The notes beneath the pieces were generated by a model, which worked only from the letters and a program-made list of their open reading frames with translations, did no database searches and was not told the origin of the DNA. Below, piece by piece: positions 1 to 8,267 of a stretch of DNA of 64,000 nucleotides. Source of the stretch: Verrucomicrobiota bacterium (GTDB taxonomy: Bacteria > Verrucomicrobiota > Verrucomicrobiia > CAIQCK01); NCBI GenBank assembly GCA_016235595.1, contig JACRJX010000014.1, forward strand, positions 62,001-126,000. The letters are read 5' to 3'. The position numbers and the translations under genes are program-made. The first letter of the stretch is position 1. Every line of letters begins with the position of its first letter.

Positions 1-24
1 CCCAACACGGCTTGGTAGCGATTC

Positions 25-67
25 TCGCGCGTCCGTCTCTTACGAGGCGGACGCGCGAATCGTTTTT
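25..67 (+). terminator. Intrinsic terminator of an upstream plus-strand gene
   Basis: A perfect 11-bp stem (TCGCGCGTCCG at 25-35 pairs with CGGACGCGCGA at 48-58) with a 12-nt loop is followed by TCGTTTTT, T-run at 63-67. The T-run polarity suits transcription entering from the left of the window. The minus-strand gene ending at 77 also faces this hairpin, but no T-run follows it on that strand. Confidence 0.75.
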
Positions 68-76
68 ACCGACCGC

Positions 77-2485
77 TCACTCCAGTTCCAGCACTGCCAC
101 GTCTTCCGGTGCGAGGCACAGTTCGATTTGCCCGTCGCGGATGGCGAGCGTGCGGCCGCTGAGCAACTCGCGGGCGGACTTGGCACGCAAACCTTCGAGC
201 GTGATTGTCACCGGCAGCGGCTCATGCGTGATTGCGCCGGGCGCGTCGTGGAATACCGTCAGCAGTTTCTCGCCGAACCGCTCGACGTAGATGCGGGGTT
301 GGTTTGAACTCGCGCGCGTCAACGGCTGCCAGCCGGCCTCGGCGACGCGCTTGCAGAGCGGGATGTATTTTTTGAAGAGCGGACGGTCGCGATTGTAGAG
401 CGCGGGCTGCGAGAAGTAATGGCCGGTGGAGGCGTCGGCGCTGAAGAAGCCGGGGAACATGCCGTAGGCGAGCGACCGCTTCATAAACTTTTCCGTCAGC
501 TCGACAGGCCACGCAGGGAAGTGCGTGTTCATCAGGAAGCAATACGGCTTCGGCCCGCACATCGCGCGGCGATAGAGCAGGTCGGCGTCGCTCATTGGCC
601 TCCAGACGTGTGTCGTGGCTTCGGAGCGTTTCACGCCGCGCTGGCCAGGCGGGTTCCAATCTGTCTCGGTGCCCATCACGTCGAGCCACGGAGCGAGCCA
701 GCAGAGGCGGATGGGCGTGCTGTTGGCCATCATCAGCTTGCCCATCGCGTGAACGTCCTCGGCCATCTGGCGATTGTATTCGCCAATGATGCAGCCGCGG
801 AAGATCGCCGGTTTGCGACTGTCCGGCGAAAACGTCAGCGGCAGCCGCGCGGCGGCGAAGTGTTCGCGGCGGAAATCGAGTTCGTCGGTGACGTAGCCTT
901 CGCTGGAGTCAATATATTCGCCGTCGAGGTCGCCCTTGCGATTCGGGCCGTAAACTTTCTCGCGCACCGCCGCTCCCCATTTGAGAGACCAGTCGGTGAC
1001 ATCGCCTTGGATGCCCGGCATGGAGTTCATGCTCCAGACCGCGCCATTGCACCACGGCGTGTCGAGCAGTCGCGCGGCGAAGCGGCCGTTCTCGTCGTGG
1101 TAGCCGGACGTGAACAATGCCTTCGCCTCCGACCGGCCGGCGTCGGCGAGCCGACGGGCCTCCGCGATCGCCGCCTCCATTGTGCGCGGCATTTCCTTCG
1201 GCATCCGCATCCACCATGTCATCGGCTCGGTGTAGCGGAACGTCAGGATGCCGTGCGCGTCGTCCCACGCTGTCTCGTCGTTGCCCTCCTTGAACTTGAA
1301 CCCAAAGTCTTCCCAACCCTCGACCTTGCTGATTTTGTGGAACGGCATCCAGACGCCCTGCTCCGGCGTGCGGCATCGGAAATAGTCGGGAAAGATTTCG
1401 TAGTAGCGTTGGAGCGCCCCGCGGAAACCGAGCCGTCCGTCAAACTTCGCCGTCACAAGCCGCACGCGCGCCGACGGCTTCTCCGGCGCAAGGCCGAGGT
1501 CAAACGCGATGAACAGCTCGCTCGACGCAGCGTTGAAACCGCAGCGGTAGAACGCCGGCCAGCCCGCGTCAATGCCGACGAGCAGGCCCTCGTTGCCGCG
1601 CGCGATCGCCGCGAACGGATAGTACGACAACCGGCCGTTGGCGCCGGCATTGAACCGCGCCGTGTTCATATACTCGCCGGGCGCGACTGCATTCGTCGCG
1701 GAGCGCGGGTTCACAAGCCATTGCCAGCCGTCGCCCACCACAGGCGATGAATGAATCAGCGTGATGGCGCGATCCTTGGCGGTCGTGTCCGCGAGGTCGG
1801 CCTCGATGACGGTTGCGCCGGCCTTGCGCTGGCGTTTGCTCGTCAGCTTCAAACCGAGGTCTTTGGCTTCGTTGCGGAAATCCGATCCTGCCGCCACGTC
1901 GCGCAACTGAAAGCCTTCGCGCACTTTGGCGGCGAGCGTCACCGGCACGCCATCGAAAAGCAGGGAGCCGGCTGGCGCGGCGATCTGCCGCAGTGTTGGG
2001 CCACGGAACCACGCCTTGCCCGTATGGTTGCGCAACAGCATGTGGAACGAAAGACTCTTGATCGGCTTGGCCGGCAGGACGATGACCTGCCGCTTCTCCC
2101 AATCGTGCGTGCCCGCGCTGAACAGCGCCGTCTGTCCCCAGAGTTGGTCACCGTCGGCATAGACGAGGTCGAGATACAACGCATAGTTGCTGTCGCGCGA
2201 GCCGCCAACGTTCTCGGCTTTGCTCCACGCCTCGGCAATGATTGGCGCAGCCGTCTTCTGGTTGAGCACGACCGACTGCGACACGCCTCGCTGCACTTTC
2301 GCATCCGTGCCGTTGTCGCAGACGAACACCTCGCCGTCGCGCGCAAATCCCGTCTGCCAGCCGTGCCAAGTGTCGGCCCGCAACAGGTTTTCGCCCGTGG
2401 CCGTCGTGGCCAGCGACGTCTTCACGACAGCGGCGTGGGCGGTGAGCGCGAGGCAAGTCAGAATCAGGATGATCTGCGGGTACAT
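77..2485 (-). CDS. Secreted glycosidase-like protein of unknown specificity
   Basis: 802 residues. The start at 2485 is chosen because GGAG lies 6 nt upstream and the first 18 residues form a signal peptide (MYPQIILILTCLALTAHA, cleavage after AHA). An in-frame start 57 nt further upstream would bury that signal. The body has a jelly-roll-like N-terminal part, then a central region rich in Trp and acidic residues with DGEYIDSSEG near residue 520, which looks like the active-site strand of a TIM-barrel glycoside hydrolase. The last 60 residues look like the beta-sandwich cap common in such enzymes. I cannot assign a GH family or substrate. It is probably exported to the periplasm or outside. 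The next plus-strand gene is divergent beyond a 141-residue minus-strand ORF. Confidence 0.75.
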   Translation of the reverse strand: MYPQIILILTCLALTAHAAVVKTSLATTATGENLLRADTWHGWQTGFARDGEVFVCDNGTDAKVQRGVSQSVVLNQKTAAPIIAEAWSKAENVGGSRDSNYALYLDLVYADGDQLWGQTALFSAGTHDWEKRQVIVLPAKPIKSLSFHMLLRNHTGKAWFRGPTLRQIAAPAGSLLFDGVPVTLAAKVREGFQLRDVAAGSDFRNEAKDLGLKLTSKRQRKAGATVIEADLADTTAKDRAITLIHSSPVVGDGWQWLVNPRSATNAVAPGEYMNTARFNAGANGRLSYYPFAAIARGNEGLLVGIDAGWPAFYRCGFNAASSELFIAFDLGLAPEKPSARVRLVTAKFDGRLGFRGALQRYYEIFPDYFRCRTPEQGVWMPFHKISKVEGWEDFGFKFKEGNDETAWDDAHGILTFRYTEPMTWWMRMPKEMPRTMEAAIAEARRLADAGRSEAKALFTSGYHDENGRFAARLLDTPWCNGAVWSMNSMPGIQGDVTDWSLKWGAAVREKVYGPNRKGDLDGEYIDSSEGYVTDELDFRREHFAAARLPLTFSPDSRKPAIFRGCIIGEYNRQMAEDVHAMGKLMMANSTPIRLCWLAPWLDVMGTETDWNPPGQRGVKRSEATTHVWRPMSDADLLYRRAMCGPKPYCFLMNTHFPAWPVELTEKFMKRSLAYGMFPGFFSADASTGHYFSQPALYNRDRPLFKKYIPLCKRVAEAGWQPLTRASSNQPRIYVERFGEKLLTVFHDAPGAITHEPLPVTITLEGLRAKSARELLSGRTLAIRDGQIELCLAPEDVAVLELE

Positions 2486-2545
2486 GGTGTTCTCCAGGAT
2501 GATACGGATGACGTCGTGCGTAGGTCTCAGGTTATGCGACACGCA

Positions 2546-2971
2546 TTACGGATTGAGCTTCAGATGTTTCGGCGGTTCGACAGGCAAGGTCCAGATGATT
2601 TCGCCGTGGCCGACAGCAACATGGAGCCGGTTGCCTTCGTCGGTGGCGTGCTTGAACGCGGCGTCGAACGCCGCAAAGTCTCCCGCCGCCACGGCCTGCG
2701 CGACCGGCTGGAGAAAACTCTTGTCGTAGTTCTGGACCATCGCGGCATACTTCGGTCGCGTGACGGCGCCGGTCTTGAAAAGCCCCTGCACTTTGCGGAG
2801 GGCGTAACTGGCGAGCTTCCAGTTGCCGGCTTTGGCGGCGTGGTGACATATCCACCACCGCTCGCTGATCTGTGGCATCAGCCCGCCCCAGCCCGGCTGG
2901 AGATCGGCGATCTGGTCGAGGGTCAACTCCCCGTGTTTGGTTCGTCCAACGACAGGTTTCTCATTGTTCAT
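2546..2971 (-). CDS. Small helical protein, possibly a heme-less relative of c-type cytochrome-like proteins
   Basis: 141 residues. The start at 2971 has AAAGGAG 8 nt upstream, and longer in-frame extensions lack such a site. There is no signal peptide. The sequence is almost entirely helical, with motifs WICHHAAKAGNWKLASYALRK near residue 40 and a second helical pair after it. This arrangement resembles small four-helix proteins that carry a CxxCH heme site near the C-terminus, but here the matching place reads LHVAVGHG without cysteines. That relationship is inference from memory of the family. It lies 60 nt upstream of the secreted protein on the same strand and could be co-transcribed with it. 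It is divergent from the SulP gene, 103 nt away. Function unknown. Confidence 0.65.
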   Translation of the reverse strand: MNNEKPVVGRTKHGELTLDQIADLQPGWGGLMPQISERWWICHHAAKAGNWKLASYALRKVQGLFKTGAVTRPKYAAMVQNYDKSFLQPVAQAVAAGDFAAFDAAFKHATDEGNRLHVAVGHGEIIWTLPVEPPKHLKLNP

Positions 2972-3074
2972 GGGCGTCGCTCCTTTCGCAATCAACCGAC
3001 GTGGAAGATACTTGTTTTCCCCGCATGAGTGAAGCGGTAGATTGGTGCCAGAGACGTGGCAGGGAAGAACGATC

Positions 3075-4841
3075 ATGACATGGACGCAATGGCTGCCGTT
3101 CATTGAAACGGCGCGCGGATACAAACGGGACTGGCTGCCGGCCGACGTGTCGGCGGGCCTGACGCTCGCTTTGCTTTCGCTGCCGCAAGCCATTGCCTAC
3201 GCGATCATGGCGGGACTGCCGCCGATCTACGGTCTTTACTCCTGCGTCGTCGTCGCCATCGTCGGCAGCCTGATGGGCAGTAGTGAACATTTAGTGCCCG
3301 GCCCGACCAATTCCGTCGCCATCCTCATCGGCGGCTTGATCATGACCTCCTCCGTGCCGGAAATCCGCGAGAATCCGACGATCATGATCCCTCTGCTGGC
3401 GCTGTTGATCGGCGGCACGCAGTTGCTGTTCGGACTGCTGAAACTCGGCAACCTGACCCAGTTTGTTTCGCGGAGCGTGGTCGTCGGTTTTACGGCAGGC
3501 GCAGGCTTGCTCATCGCGCTCAGCCAACTTGCGCCGTTGCTCGGCGTGAAACAGCCAGACGCCGGGCACATGCTCGAACAGGTGTGGATGACGCTCCAGC
3601 GACTCTGCGACACGAACTTCTACGCTCTGGGCATCGGCATCGGCTCGATTCTCGTCACAATCACCGCGCCACGCTGGCTGCCGCGTTGGCTGCCGGCGCC
3701 GCTGGTGGTGGTCGTCGCCTCGGCGCTGGTGGTGGAAGTGTTCCATCTCAGCGCCAAAGGCGTGATGCAGATCGGCGACCTTCCCAAGACACTGCCGGAC
3801 GTTCATCTGCCGTTCCTGAATTTGCGGTTGATCGCCGACATAGCCGACGATGCGCTGGCGATGGCGATCCTGGGTTGTATCGAAACGCTCTCCATCGCCA
3901 AGAGCATCGCCATGACGACCGACCAGCGCGTCAACAGCAACCAAGGCTGCATCGGCCTCGGCCTGGGTAACATTGCCGCCGCCTTCTTCCAATGCATGCC
4001 TGGCAGCGGCAGCTTTACGCGGTCGGCTCTCAATTTCCTCACGGGCGCCCGGACGCGCTTCGCCGGCGTGTTCAGCGGATTATGGATCATCGCCATTCTG
4101 GCCTTGTTCGGCAGCTGGGTGCATTACATTCCGCTGGCGTCACTGGCGGGATTGCTGATCGTCATCGGGGCAAGCATGTTCCAGTGGCATCACATCCGGG
4201 TCGCGTTCCGCTCCACGCGCAGCGATGCCATCGTGCTAATCCTCACGTTCGCCACCGCGCTGCTGCTCAGCCTCCAACAGGCGATCTACGTCGGCATCAT
4301 CAGTTCGCTGATGCTGTTCCTGCGCAAGGCCAGCGCGCCGCACTTGGTGGAATACGACCTGGCGGGCGACTCGATGCGCGAGATCAGCGAGAAGTCCGAG
4401 CGCAGCCATCCGGAAATTTCCATCATCCACGTCGAGGGCGAGCTTTTCTTCGGCGCCGCCGAGCTTTTCGAGGACGAGGTGCGGCGGCTCGCGCACGATC
4501 ACAACATCCGTGTCGTCATCCTGCGAATGAAGAACGCGCGCCATCTCGATGCCACCGCCGTGATGGCGCTGGAGGGACTGCTGAAGTTCCTGCGCGCCGA
4601 CGGCCGGCTGTTGTTGATCAGCGGTCCGTCGCCCGGCGTGATGGGCGTGCTCAGCCGCAGCGGGCTGTTGGACCAGATCGGCCGCGACTGCGTCTTCGAA
4701 TCCGAGGAGAACCTTACTGCGTCCACGCGCAAGGCGCTCGTGCGCGCCCAGCAGTTTCTCGGCAAGGAGGCAAAGCCGGAAGTGCGCGTGTTCTACGAGC
4801 AATCGCGAGGTCCGAAGCAGCAGAGCCAGCCGGGTGTATGA
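3075..4841 (+). CDS. SulP family inorganic anion transporter with STAS domain
   Basis: 588 residues. The start at 3075 (MTWTQWLPF) follows AGGGA by 9 nt. The N-terminal half shows the SulP pattern: DVSAGLTLALLSLPQAIAYA, then GLPPIYGLYSCV, then SSEHLVPGPTNSVAIL, with about a dozen hydrophobic helices to residue 415. The C-terminus is a STAS domain (about 435-560) with the loop HLDATAV, where family members have a Ser/Thr/Asp switch position. SulP proteins move sulfate, bicarbonate or other anions across the inner membrane; no sulfate-assimilation gene is nearby, so the substrate is open. Divergent from the small helical protein gene with a 103-nt shared control region. Confidence 0.93.
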   Translation: MTWTQWLPFIETARGYKRDWLPADVSAGLTLALLSLPQAIAYAIMAGLPPIYGLYSCVVVAIVGSLMGSSEHLVPGPTNSVAILIGGLIMTSSVPEIRENPTIMIPLLALLIGGTQLLFGLLKLGNLTQFVSRSVVVGFTAGAGLLIALSQLAPLLGVKQPDAGHMLEQVWMTLQRLCDTNFYALGIGIGSILVTITAPRWLPRWLPAPLVVVVASALVVEVFHLSAKGVMQIGDLPKTLPDVHLPFLNLRLIADIADDALAMAILGCIETLSIAKSIAMTTDQRVNSNQGCIGLGLGNIAAAFFQCMPGSGSFTRSALNFLTGARTRFAGVFSGLWIIAILALFGSWVHYIPLASLAGLLIVIGASMFQWHHIRVAFRSTRSDAIVLILTFATALLLSLQQAIYVGIISSLMLFLRKASAPHLVEYDLAGDSMREISEKSERSHPEISIIHVEGELFFGAAELFEDEVRRLAHDHNIRVVILRMKNARHLDATAVMALEGLLKFLRADGRLLLISGPSPGVMGVLSRSGLLDQIGRDCVFESEENLTASTRKALVRAQQFLGKEAKPEVRVFYEQSRGPKQQSQPGV

Positions 4842-4919
4842 GCGCGTAACGCGGCGGGAACGAGGGTCGCGCTGCGCGCCGATGGACAACGCGGCAGGCC
4901 GCTGTTACGATGGCCGGCG

Positions 4920-5267
4920 ATGACAAACCGCAATTCATTTCCGGCCATCTTGTCTCCACGCGCCGCCGCTGGCCCGGCGACCGCGCCGGCCGTCATCAAG
5001 ACGGTGGAAGAAGAAACAAAGACCTGTCCTGCGCCACCGTGGCATGTCATCGTGCGGAACGATCCGATCAATTTGATGACTTATGTCACGATGGTTTTCC
5101 AGAAAGTGTTCGGCTACACGAGGCAGAAGGCGGAGGCGCACATGATGGAGGTGCATCAGCGCGGCCAGTCCATCGTCTGGACCGGCGGGCGTGAGCCGGC
5201 TGAGCATTACGTGCGCGTGCTGCAGGAGTATCATCTCCTCGCGATCATGGAACAGGCGGAGATGTGA
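4920..5267 (+). CDS. clpS: ClpS, ATP-dependent Clp protease adaptor
   Basis: 115 residues, close to the usual 100-110. After a Pro/Ala-rich 35-residue tail the core reads WHVIVRNDPINLMTYVTMVF, FGYTRQKAEAHMMEVHQRGQ and EHYVRVLQEYHL, the ClpS fold that binds N-degron substrates and passes them to the ClpA/ClpC N-domain. The wording NDPINLMTYV is closer to actinobacterial-type ClpS than to the E. coli NDDYTPMEFV form. The stop overlaps the GTG start of the DUF2017 gene, so the two are translationally coupled. The ribosome site before the ATG is weak. Confidence 0.9.
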   Translation: MTNRNSFPAILSPRAAAGPATAPAVIKTVEEETKTCPAPPWHVIVRNDPINLMTYVTMVFQKVFGYTRQKAEAHMMEVHQRGQSIVWTGGREPAEHYVRVLQEYHLLAIMEQAEM

Positions 5268-5770
5268 TATCGCTCCATCTTCAACGACTCGCTGACGGCA
5301 ACCTGTGCCTTGCGGGCATGGACGAACACTGGCGCCATGTCCTCGTGGGAGTGCCGGCGTTGTTGGCCGAGCCCCAACCGCCCGCCGTGCAGGAGCGGCT
5401 CTTTCCAAACCCATCCAACCAAGCAGCCATCAACCGCGACTGGCGCGAACTGATCGCGCCGGAGTTGGAGGCGTTGTGGCGCACAAACTACGAACTGATG
5501 GCGGCGGATTTGGGACGTGTGGAAAAAGACCCGGCGCATCGTCGTTACTGGCGCGTCGCTTTCCCGGCGAACCACGCCGCTGCGTGGCTCAGCGCGCTCA
5601 ATCAGGCGCGGCTGGTCATGGCAAGCCGATGGGATGTGACCGAAGGGGACATGACCCGGCCAGTTGAGGAACTTGAACCTACCGAACGCGGCCGTGACAT
5701 CGTCCTCATTAACCAGCTGGAGGATGTAGAGCGGTTGTTTATCGAAGTGGAAGAGGGAAGCAATCCGTAA
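5264..5770 (+). CDS. DUF2017-like partner of ClpS
   Basis: 168 residues from a GTG start at 5264 that overlaps the clpS stop (GTGA); GGCGGAG lies just upstream. The protein has no signal or membrane helix. It has a Trp-rich middle (RDWRELIAPELEALWR, HRRYWRVAFPANHAAAWLSALNQARLVMASR), then RPVEELEPTERGRDIVLINQLEDVERLFIE. Position after clpS and this helical pattern match DUF2017, a family often next to clpS in Actinobacteria. Its role is unknown; a regulator of ClpS-dependent degradation is a reasonable guess. Convergent with the waaF-like gene. Confidence 0.7.
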   Translation: MISLHLQRLADGNLCLAGMDEHWRHVLVGVPALLAEPQPPAVQERLFPNPSNQAAINRDWRELIAPELEALWRTNYELMAADLGRVEKDPAHRRYWRVAFPANHAAAWLSALNQARLVMASRWDVTEGDMTRPVEELEPTERGRDIVLINQLEDVERLFIEVEEGSNP

Positions 5771-5810
5771 TCAGTCGCTTCGGGTTTCTGACGGCTGACC
5801 TGCTGATTAC
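5767..5810. terminator. Palindrome shared by two convergent gene ends
   Basis: GTAATCAG at 5767-5774 is the exact reverse complement of CTGATTAC at 5803-5810. The TAA stop of the DUF2017 gene (5768-5770) and the TAA of the waaF-like gene (5807-5809, minus) each lie inside one arm. No T-run follows on either strand, so a bidirectional terminator is only likely, not shown. Confidence 0.4.
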
Positions 5811-6889
5811 TGGTTGTCGAGGACTTTCTCCACTGCCTTCACGACTTCCTCGACCGTAATCGCGGTCATGCAGCGAAAATCAATCGGACACTCGCGCAGG
5901 AAGCATGGCGAACAAGGCGGTGCGTTGCGCAAGATCGCATGATGGGCGTCACCGGCAACGTTGGGGCCTGTCAACGCCGGTTCGGTGGAGCCGAAAACCG
6001 CCACCACCGGCTTGCCGAGCGCGGCGGCGAGATGCATCGGGCCACTGTCATTGGTCAGCAGCAGGCGGCACTGCGCCAACGCGTGGCACAAGCCGAGCAA
6101 CGTCGTCCGGCCGGCAAGGTTGATGGCGTGCTGCTCGCCGAGCGCGGCGGCGATCCTGTTGCCGGGATCGATTTCCTTCAAACCTCCAACGATCACCCAG
6201 CGCACCCCCTTGCGTTCAGCCATCGTCTTCGCCGCGGCGATAAAGCGCTCACGCGGCCAACGTTTTGCCGGACCGTATTCCGCGCCGGCATTAAGCGCCA
6301 GCAGTGGCTTGTCCTGTGGCAGACGCGCGTCGGCCGGCAGCGCGGCGAGTTGCAGTCGCGGCGCGCATGGTGTGGCGTCAGCGCCAAGGCGCGCGGCGAG
6401 TTGAAGGTGGCGATGGACCTGGTGTCTGAAAACCGGCCGCTCCGACACTGCCGGCGCACCGTTTCCAAAACGCCGGATGGCCTCCAGTGTCATCACCGGT
6501 TTCGTTTGATAGTCGGCGGATTCGTCCCAGCCGTCTGTCAGCATCCACCCACGCGCGTGGCCATGGAAGCCGATGCGTTGAGGGATGCCGGCGAGCCAGA
6601 TCGGCAGCGCGCTGCGCCAGGAGTTTGGAAAGATGACCGCGGCGTCGAACCGGCCCCGACGCAGGTCTTGCGCTTGCTGGAAGAGAACGAACGGGCAGTT
6701 GCCCGGCTCGTGGACGATCACTTCGCTCACGTCCGGATGCAACCGCCAGAGGTCGGCGAGTTTCGGACCGGTGAGAACCGCGAGTTGCGCCTGCGGATGG
6801 GCCTGTTTCAGACGCTGAATGGCGGGCATCGTCATGACCGCGTCGCCGAGCCAGTTCACGGAACGGATGAGGACACGGCGCGGGTTCAT
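5807..6889 (-). CDS. waaF: ADP-heptose:LPS heptosyltransferase (GT9 family)
   Basis: 360 residues starting MNPRRVLIRSVNWLGDAVMT at 6889, one base after the lpxK stop (TGACATG), so translation is probably coupled. Glycosyltransferase family 9 features are the N-terminal WLGDAVMTMPAIQRLK, a central region, then LLTNDSGPMHLAAALGKPVV and FGSTEPALTGP, the ADP-heptose binding half. It adds heptose to the LPS inner core at the cytoplasmic face of the inner membrane. With lpxK and gmhA (42107) it argues for a lipid A plus heptose core. WaaF (heptosyltransferase II) is the best fit; WaaC or another GT9 member cannot be excluded. Confidence 0.85.
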   Translation of the reverse strand: MNPRRVLIRSVNWLGDAVMTMPAIQRLKQAHPQAQLAVLTGPKLADLWRLHPDVSEVIVHEPGNCPFVLFQQAQDLRRGRFDAAVIFPNSWRSALPIWLAGIPQRIGFHGHARGWMLTDGWDESADYQTKPVMTLEAIRRFGNGAPAVSERPVFRHQVHRHLQLAARLGADATPCAPRLQLAALPADARLPQDKPLLALNAGAEYGPAKRWPRERFIAAAKTMAERKGVRWVIVGGLKEIDPGNRIAAALGEQHAINLAGRTTLLGLCHALAQCRLLLTNDSGPMHLAAALGKPVVAVFGSTEPALTGPNVAGDAHHAILRNAPPCSPCFLRECPIDFRCMTAITVEEVVKAVEKVLDNQ

Positions 6890-6890
6890 G

Positions 6891-8069
6891 TCAACTGAAG
6901 CAGATGCGGCTGACGGCGTCGTCGAAGTCTTTCGCGCCGCGGAGGATTTCGATTTCAACGCGCATGAAGTAGATGGGCACGTCGCGGCGCTCAACCAGCG
7001 GAAAGCGCACCGCGTCCTTCTCAGTAGTGATGACGGCCCTGGCGCCACTCTTGTGGCTGCGATTGATGACGTTGATGATTTCCTGCTGGCTGTAACGGTG
7101 ATGATCGGCAAAGCGGTGGGAACAGACGAGGTTTGCGCCGAGTTTCTCCAGCGACTGTTCGAAGCCCTCCGGCGCGGCGATGCCGCTGAGCGAGGCAATG
7201 TCGAGATCGCGCAGGGACTCCAGCGGCTTGCGTTCACCGGTGAATACGTCCTGAAGATAAAGCGGGTGGTGGGCGCACTCGATGATTTCAGCGGTGGGAT
7301 TGAGCGAGCGAATCTGATCGCGGAGCGGGCCAATGTCGCTGCCGTCGCATTTGGTGACGAAGACGTAGGAAGCGCGGCTGAGATTGCGAATCGGCTCGCG
7401 CAACGTTCCGCGCGGCAACATGTGACCGGTGCCCCACGGGTTGGTGCGGTCAATCAGCACCAGATTCAGCCGGCTCTTGAGATGAAGGTATTGAAACCCG
7501 TCGTCCAACAACAGCGTGTCAGCCTGAAGCTTTTCGATGGCGTACTTGCCGGCTTTGACGCGGTCCTTGTCCACGAGCACGATGACGTTCTTGAGGTTGG
7601 ACGCGAGCATGTAAGGCTCGTCGCCGGACTGGTGTGAATCGAGCAGCAGGGATTCGCCGTCGCTGACGACGCGCGGCGGCGTGAGCTTCTCCAAACCGGT
7701 CAACTTGACGACCATCCGTTCCAGCAGCGGGCGCTTGGCACTCTTGTAACCGCGTGAGAGGATGGCGACGCGCCGGCCGCGCTGGGCCAGTGCGCGGGCG
7801 AATGTTTCCACGACGGGCGTCTTGCCGGTGCCGCCAACGGTGAGATTGCCGACACTCACCACCAGGCAACCGAGCGTGCGGTCGCGCAGCAGACGCATCC
7901 GGTAGCACCAGATCCGCAACTGGACCGCGACGGCAAAGATATGCGAGAGCATCGTCAGGAACGCGCGCAGAAGGTTGGCGCGTTTGCCGCGGCGACGCTC
8001 GAAGATGACATCGAGGACAAAGGTTTCAAAGTCCTCGGCCCAATTCTGCAAAGGTTTCGGAAGGGCCAT
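6891..8069 (-). CDS. lpxK: Tetraacyldisaccharide 4'-kinase LpxK
   Basis: 392 residues, longer than the E. coli protein of about 328, mainly through a 60-residue N-terminal helical region with a membrane-embedded look ([21 protein letters not shown]). The Walker A of the family is [13 protein letters not shown] at about 73-85, followed by ILSRGYKS and [10 protein letters not shown]. It phosphorylates the 4' position of the lipid A disaccharide at the inner membrane. Ends one base before the waaF-like start, forming a two-gene LPS operon. The 198 nt upstream to the next gene end show no clear signal. Confidence 0.93.
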   Translation of the reverse strand: MALPKPLQNWAEDFETFVLDVIFERRRGKRANLLRAFLTMLSHIFAVAVQLRIWCYRMRLLRDRTLGCLVVSVGNLTVGGTGKTPVVETFARALAQRGRRVAILSRGYKSAKRPLLERMVVKLTGLEKLTPPRVVSDGESLLLDSHQSGDEPYMLASNLKNVIVLVDKDRVKAGKYAIEKLQADTLLLDDGFQYLHLKSRLNLVLIDRTNPWGTGHMLPRGTLREPIRNLSRASYVFVTKCDGSDIGPLRDQIRSLNPTAEIIECAHHPLYLQDVFTGERKPLESLRDLDIASLSGIAAPEGFEQSLEKLGANLVCSHRFADHHRYSQQEIINVINRSHKSGARAVITTEKDAVRFPLVERRDVPIYFMRVEIEILRGAKDFDDAVSRICFS

Positions 8070-8267
8070 GTGACTGCCGGCGATACTGCGGCCCGCTCAA
8101 CGCGCGGTCAAGGGCGGAGTGAGCCGCTCAGCAATCCTTCCCGCTTGATTCCGGCACTTCTCTGATCAGGCGCTGGACGGTTTTGCCGGTGTCCCCTCAG
8201 GCACCATGGGCCGCCATGCCCACGCGGTCATTGGCTCATCCACAACGAGCAGCATATCCCCGTTCGG

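Noticed and set aside
419..1750. 443-codon open frame on the plus strand
   Set aside because: It is antisense to the secreted glycosidase-like gene, Arg/His/Ala-rich from high GC, and has no recognisable motif or ribosome site.
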